From positions 1 to 36,863 of the forward strand of contig DLHF01000042.1 in assembly GCA_002483085.1 (NCBI GenBank): a stretch of 36,863 nt of DNA, written 5' to 3'. This DNA comes from Ignavibacteria bacterium UBA7675 (lineage in GTDB: Bacteria; Bacteroidota; Ignavibacteria; Kapaibacteriales; UB7675). Of the stretch, positions 34,097 to 36,863 are shown one piece after another. How positions within the stretch are numbered: the first letter of the stretch is position 1; the number at the start of each line of letters is the position of its first letter. The position numbers and the translations under genes were made by a program. The notes below the pieces were generated by a model. That model had not been told where the DNA came from, ran no database searches, and saw only the letters and a list, made by a program, of their open reading frames with translations.

Positions 34097-34115
34097 CTTG
34101 AGCTGTCCCTACTAC
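34097..34115. repeat. 19-bp direct repeat of the right arm of the nth-end palindrome
   Basis: CTTGAGCTGTCCCTACTAC is identical to 33931-33949. Together they bracket a 147-bp segment carrying copy B of the structured repeat. Confidence 0.85.
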
Positions 34116-34128
34116 GGCGCCTCTGTTC

Positions 34129-35472
34129 CTACGCATTTTGCACAGCGCTTTCCACCGGAGCAAATACTTTATTCAGAGAACGACGGCAGGCAAAACCCTG
34201 GTAGATATTTGCAAAAATGCGCCCAGACATCAGCCCGATAGCTGCGGCAACAGCGCCGATAGCGTGGAAATGCCCTACGAGCACTACCAGCACGAGAATA
34301 ATCAGAAATACCTCAATACCCGTAGAAACGCTGATAGGAGCATTGCGGCGTCCGGTGACAAGGATACCGCGCTGCCACGAGAGCAGTACCGAGAGGCCCG
34401 GTAATAGGACGAGAATCTGGGCAGGCAACAGGGCAAAAGACGCCAGCGACACCGAGAGACCGGATACTTCGTGGAACCACAGCGCCGATACAGGGGTGAA
34501 GACAATCAGCGCCAAGCCGCTTACCGTGGTAATACCAAGAACCAGAGCAAAAGCCCGCAAAGACTTGTAGTTCTCGAAGTGTTCGCCCATGAGAGCTATG
34601 ACAACTTCCTGAAAAGCGAAGCCGAAGCTGCGGAACACAAACACCAGCGAATTGACGACGGGCAGCACAGCCAGCGACTCGATAGCAAAGCTACTACGGC
34701 CCACAAAAAACGTTGTAAGCGGGTTGACTGCCAAACCAATAATCGACGTAAGAGCAAGCGGATAGTAGAACGACACAATAGCGCGGTATGTAAGCGGCTG
34801 GCTGTCTGGCTCTGGCGTGCGATCCAGAAACACGCGCACACTGCGCAAGGCCATCACTCTGCTGGCAATTGCCTCGCCTACCACTCCTGACGAAAGCGCT
34901 GCGGTACCCACAATGATTCCCTCCGCCGTCGTCCACGCCGTGAGTACGCTCGCAACAATAGCCATCGTCGTAAGCCTGACAACCGTGCCATAGGCTACGT
35001 ACCGCGTAAGATTATTCCGAATGAGCACGCCCTGGTACAAGCGACGATAGCCGATAGCTGCAGGCCAGGGCAGAAGAAACGCTATGCCGATATGCGTAAG
35101 GCGTGCCACATGGGGCGGCAAGCCCATAAAGCCAATAGCGAGCAGATCGAACACAGGCGGGAAAATAACCACGAGCATCAGCAGCGTAATCCCGCTATTG
35201 AGAGCATAAGTGAAATTGCGGATTTTGCGGAAGGAATCGCTATCGCGCAGCAGAGCTACTGTTGCGCTCAGTATCATAATAATCGGAGCTTCTACAATCA
35301 TAGCAATGGCAAACGCCACGCCATAGGCTGCGAGATTGAACTTCGGCTGGTCCATGCGCGCAATCACGGCTGCGAGGAATGGGCCTTCGGTTGCCATCAT
35401 AAGCCAGGTTGCCGCAAGGGGAGCCCAGAAAGAGAAGATGCGTCGTTGGGTAAGAGTCTCTGTTTCAGCCAT
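34129..35472 (-). CDS. Multidrug/oligosaccharidyl-lipid flippase (MATE/MOP) superfamily-like transporter
   Basis: About 447 residues, almost entirely hydrophobic, with about 12 predicted membrane helices arranged in two halves separated by a more polar segment (about 215-235, DRTPEPDSQPLTYR). The first half contains FAIAMIVEAPIIMI and the LLPWPAAIGYRRLYQGVLI segment, which recalls MATE-like and ANKH-like proteins. No specific substrate motif is seen, so the family call is provisional. ATG at 35472 is preferred over an upstream GTG. It diverges from the OsmC-like gene. Confidence 0.65.
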   Translation of the reverse strand: MAETETLTQRRIFSFWAPLAATWLMMATEGPFLAAVIARMDQPKFNLAAYGVAFAIAMIVEAPIIMILSATVALLRDSDSFRKIRNFTYALNSGITLLMLVVIFPPVFDLLAIGFMGLPPHVARLTHIGIAFLLPWPAAIGYRRLYQGVLIRNNLTRYVAYGTVVRLTTMAIVASVLTAWTTAEGIIVGTAALSSGVVGEAIASRVMALRSVRVFLDRTPEPDSQPLTYRAIVSFYYPLALTSIIGLAVNPLTTFFVGRSSFAIESLAVLPVVNSLVFVFRSFGFAFQEVVIALMGEHFENYKSLRAFALVLGITTVSGLALIVFTPVSALWFHEVSGLSVSLASFALLPAQILVLLPGLSVLLSWQRGILVTGRRNAPISVSTGIEVFLIILVLVVLVGHFHAIGAVAAAIGLMSGRIFANIYQGFACRRSLNKVFAPVESAVQNA

Positions 35473-35680
35473 ATACACCACTAAAAATCCGAACCCCACA
35501 CGGCAGGGCGGCCTTAAGAACGAAGCAGCGGCCTAAACATTGTGCTGGTATTACGCGTTGGTGATGAGGCAGAAATGGCAGAATCGCGGGAAAGTATGAC
35601 AAATGAATCGTATATTTGCGTTCTATTTTCTTGTTCAATGCTCAGGCATCGGATTATTCATCTTATTCAGGAGTACAAGC

Positions 35681-36103
35681 ATGGTACGCAAAGCATCCGC
35701 AGTATGGAATGGCAGTCTGAAAGAAGGCAAGGGTACGATCAACGCCGCTTCGGGTATCTTTACCGACGCAGCGTACACGCATGGTATGCGTTTTGGCAAT
35801 GACCAGGGCACCAACCCCGAGGAGCTGATTGCCGCTGCTCATGCGTCGTGCTTCTCGATGGCGTTTTCTGCCGAGCTCGGCAAGGCTGGTATCACGCCTG
35901 ATAGCGTATCGACTACCGCGGCTGTAACGCTGGAAATACTCGACAATGGCCCGACTGTTACAAAAAGCCATCTTGTATGCGAAGTATCTGCTCCCGGCGC
36001 CGACAAAGAAGCAGTAGAGCAAGCCGCAGCAAACGCAAAAGCAGGATGCCCGATTTCGCGCCTTCTCAACGCAGAAATCAGCCTCGACCTGACAGTGCTC
36101 TGA
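35681..36103 (+). CDS. OsmC family protein (peroxiredoxin-like)
   Basis: 140 residues with OsmC-fold features: N-terminal ASAVWNGSLKEGKGTI, the GTNPEELIAAAHASCFSMAF segment with the first catalytic-type Cys (57), and the second Cys in KAGCPISRLLNAEI (123). Family members reduce organic hydroperoxides with these two Cys. The longer frame starting at 35603 includes an improbable hydrophobic leader; ATG at 35681 has AGGAG eight bases upstream. Cytoplasmic, probably stress-related. Confidence 0.9.
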   Translation: MVRKASAVWNGSLKEGKGTINAASGIFTDAAYTHGMRFGNDQGTNPEELIAAAHASCFSMAFSAELGKAGITPDSVSTTAAVTLEILDNGPTVTKSHLVCEVSAPGADKEAVEQAAANAKAGCPISRLLNAEISLDLTVL

Positions 36104-36125
36104 TAATATTGGATGATGTTGTATT

Positions 36126-36170
36126 GTAGAAACACCCCGCCTGAACACTCGTGCTGCGGGGTGTCTCTAC
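36126..36170. repeat. GTAG-type hairpin after the OsmC-like gene
   Basis: GTAGAAACACCCCGC (36126-36140) pairs with GCGGGGTGTCTCTAC (36156-36170) over 15 positions with one mismatch and a 15-base loop. No T-run follows. It shares GTAG at the start and CTAC at the end with the hairpins at 33916 and 36828. Confidence 0.75.
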
Positions 36171-36182
36171 GGGATTTCACCA

Positions 36183-36213
36183 TTGCGCGTTGTAACAAGA
36201 AACGGTATATTGG
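36183..36213 (+). promoter_or_regulatory. Candidate Bacteroidetes-type promoter of the TlpA-like gene
   Basis: TTG at 36183-36185 is followed after 20 bases by TATATTGG (36206-36213), close to the known TTTG-N19-21-TAnnTTTG pattern of the Bacteroidetes primary sigma factor, and about 49 bases before the TlpA-like ATG. Single-site evidence only. Confidence 0.4.
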
Positions 36214-36261
36214 CGCCATTCTTTTCCGCCAGCTTTCGTCAATTTTTTATGAGGATAGAGT

Positions 36262-36795
36262 ATGCGTCTGTTTCTTGTTCTGTGTCTGGTAGCTCTGATC
36301 GGCTTCGGTTGTAAAGAGGAGAGCTCAACACAGCCCGACAACACGCCGAAGGAAGGGACAAAAGTAGGTGATCTCGCGCCTTCGTTTACAATTCCCGACC
36401 AGTTTGGTACAGATATTCGCTTGAAGAACTATAGAGGTAAAGTAGTGCTGCTGGAATTTTGGCGCTCGCTGTGTCCCGTCTGTAATGCCGAAATGCCCCA
36501 GATGGAACGGCTGTGGAACGAGCATAGGAGTGACACCAATTTTGTTGTCATTGGTATTTCTGGCGATGAATTCGAGAAGGCTTGGATGGATTTTATTACC
36601 TCGGAAGAAACGGGATCGGGCTACCCGCGCGACTGGATTCAGGTGTGGAATAAGCTGTGGGATGTCGCTGATAAATTTAATGTGGATGGTACACCGCATC
36701 GCATTCTTATAGACCGCAGCGGCGTGATTGTTGATAACTACGTTACAGCGGATGAGCTGGAGGCTAAAGTGGAGGCCGAGCTCGCAAAGCATTGA
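36262..36795 (+). CDS. TlpA/ResA-like thioredoxin-fold lipoprotein
   Basis: 177 residues. The signal peptide ends in the lipobox IGFGC (Cys17), so the protein is predicted to be lipid-anchored outside the cytoplasm. The thioredoxin-like (AhpC/TSA-Redoxin) fold starts at GDLAPSFTIPDQFG. The redox motif is CPVC (Cys71/Cys74) in FWRSLCPVCNAEMP and the cis-Pro is in DGTPHRILID (Pro145). TlpA/ResA proteins reduce disulfides, for example in cytochrome c or oxidase assembly; the partner here is not known. GAGGAT precedes the ATG. Confidence 0.9.
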   Translation: MRLFLVLCLVALIGFGCKEESSTQPDNTPKEGTKVGDLAPSFTIPDQFGTDIRLKNYRGKVVLLEFWRSLCPVCNAEMPQMERLWNEHRSDTNFVVIGISGDEFEKAWMDFITSEETGSGYPRDWIQVWNKLWDVADKFNVDGTPHRILIDRSGVIVDNYVTADELEAKVEAELAKH

Positions 36796-36827
36796 TTGTA
36801 CACGGAAATGTTCCTGTAAAATTCTGC

Positions 36828-36860
36828 CGGTAGAGCCGCACCGACGGTGCGGCTCTACCG
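36828..36860. repeat. GTAG-type perfect hairpin at the right end
   Basis: CGGTAGAGCCGCACC pairs perfectly with GGTGCGGCTCTACCG around a 3-base loop, 33 bases after the TlpA-like stop and without a T-run. It may be a terminator-like structure, but its form matches the other GTAG/CTAC hairpins in the last 3 kb. The window ends three bases later, so any continuation is unseen. Confidence 0.8.
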
Positions 36861-36863
36861 ACG

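Noticed and set aside
35609..35616. TATATTTG as a promoter -7 box for the OsmC-like gene
   Set aside because: The -7 box is good and lies about 65 bases before the ATG, but there is no TTG-like -33 element 19-21 bases upstream, so it was not called.
1..36863. CRISPR arrays, tRNA or rRNA genes, prophage or defence genes
   Set aside because: No regularly spaced direct repeats, cloverleaf sequences, integrase, cas, restriction-modification or toxin-antitoxin genes were recognised on either strand.

Overview
The window reads as a piece of a chromosome from a Gram-negative bacterium of the Bacteroidota/Chlorobiota/Kapabacteria (FCB) assemblage. This is inferred from several things: a secreted nuclease ending in what looks like a type IX secretion (Por) sorting domain, lipoprotein signal peptides, a BBP2-like outer-membrane barrel, one candidate promoter of the Bacteroidetes TTG-N20-TAnnTTTG kind, and the replication cluster dnaN-recF-dciA-gyrB. 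No rRNA, tRNA, CRISPR array, transposase, integrase or phage gene was seen. It is mostly ordinary core genome; the least explained parts are several intergenic repeats and hairpins and some family members with altered signature residues.

Layout. Positions 1-190 are non-coding, followed by a terminator. From 15.0 kb leftwards every gene is on the minus strand, in transcription order: psd, pssA, purS, purQ, tatA, a second tatA/B-like gene, gatA, a 0.56 kb non-coding gap with a dispersed repeat, sucD, ndk, a Nudix protein, two related exported proteins, a membrane GAF/degenerate-GGDEF protein, and rnr. From 15.1 kb rightwards the plus strand carries dnaN, recF, dciA and gyrB, then a LytR_C-domain protein and rsfS, then a YejABE-type peptide ABC transporter with two separate ATPases. 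A minus-strand Spy-like protein follows. Then come, on plus, a secreted endonuclease/exonuclease/phosphatase protein, an unknown lipoprotein, a porin-like barrel, a possible 43-residue protein, a DUF420 protein and nth. A MOP/MATE-like transporter is on minus, and OsmC-like and TlpA-like genes close the window on plus.

How the genes work together. psd and pssA are consecutive steps to phosphatidylethanolamine. purS and purQ are the small and glutaminase subunits of the three-part FGAM synthase. dnaN, recF, dciA and gyrB serve replication and repair; dnaA is not beside them and no origin was recognised. The five transporter genes form a complete peptide importer, with a strong terminator between the binding-protein gene and the permeases.

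Points for a second look: (i) a structured repeat with matching spaced motifs at 9896-9990 (minus) and 33998-34080 (plus); (ii) three hairpins whose arms begin GTAG and end CTAC in the last 3 kb, one of them linked by a 19-bp direct repeat to the second copy of that repeat; (iii) a 61-residue Ala/Lys tail on SucD; (iv) degenerate signatures in the GGDEF, Nudix and endonuclease III proteins; (v) two small ORFs. I did not find a clearly new multi-gene system.
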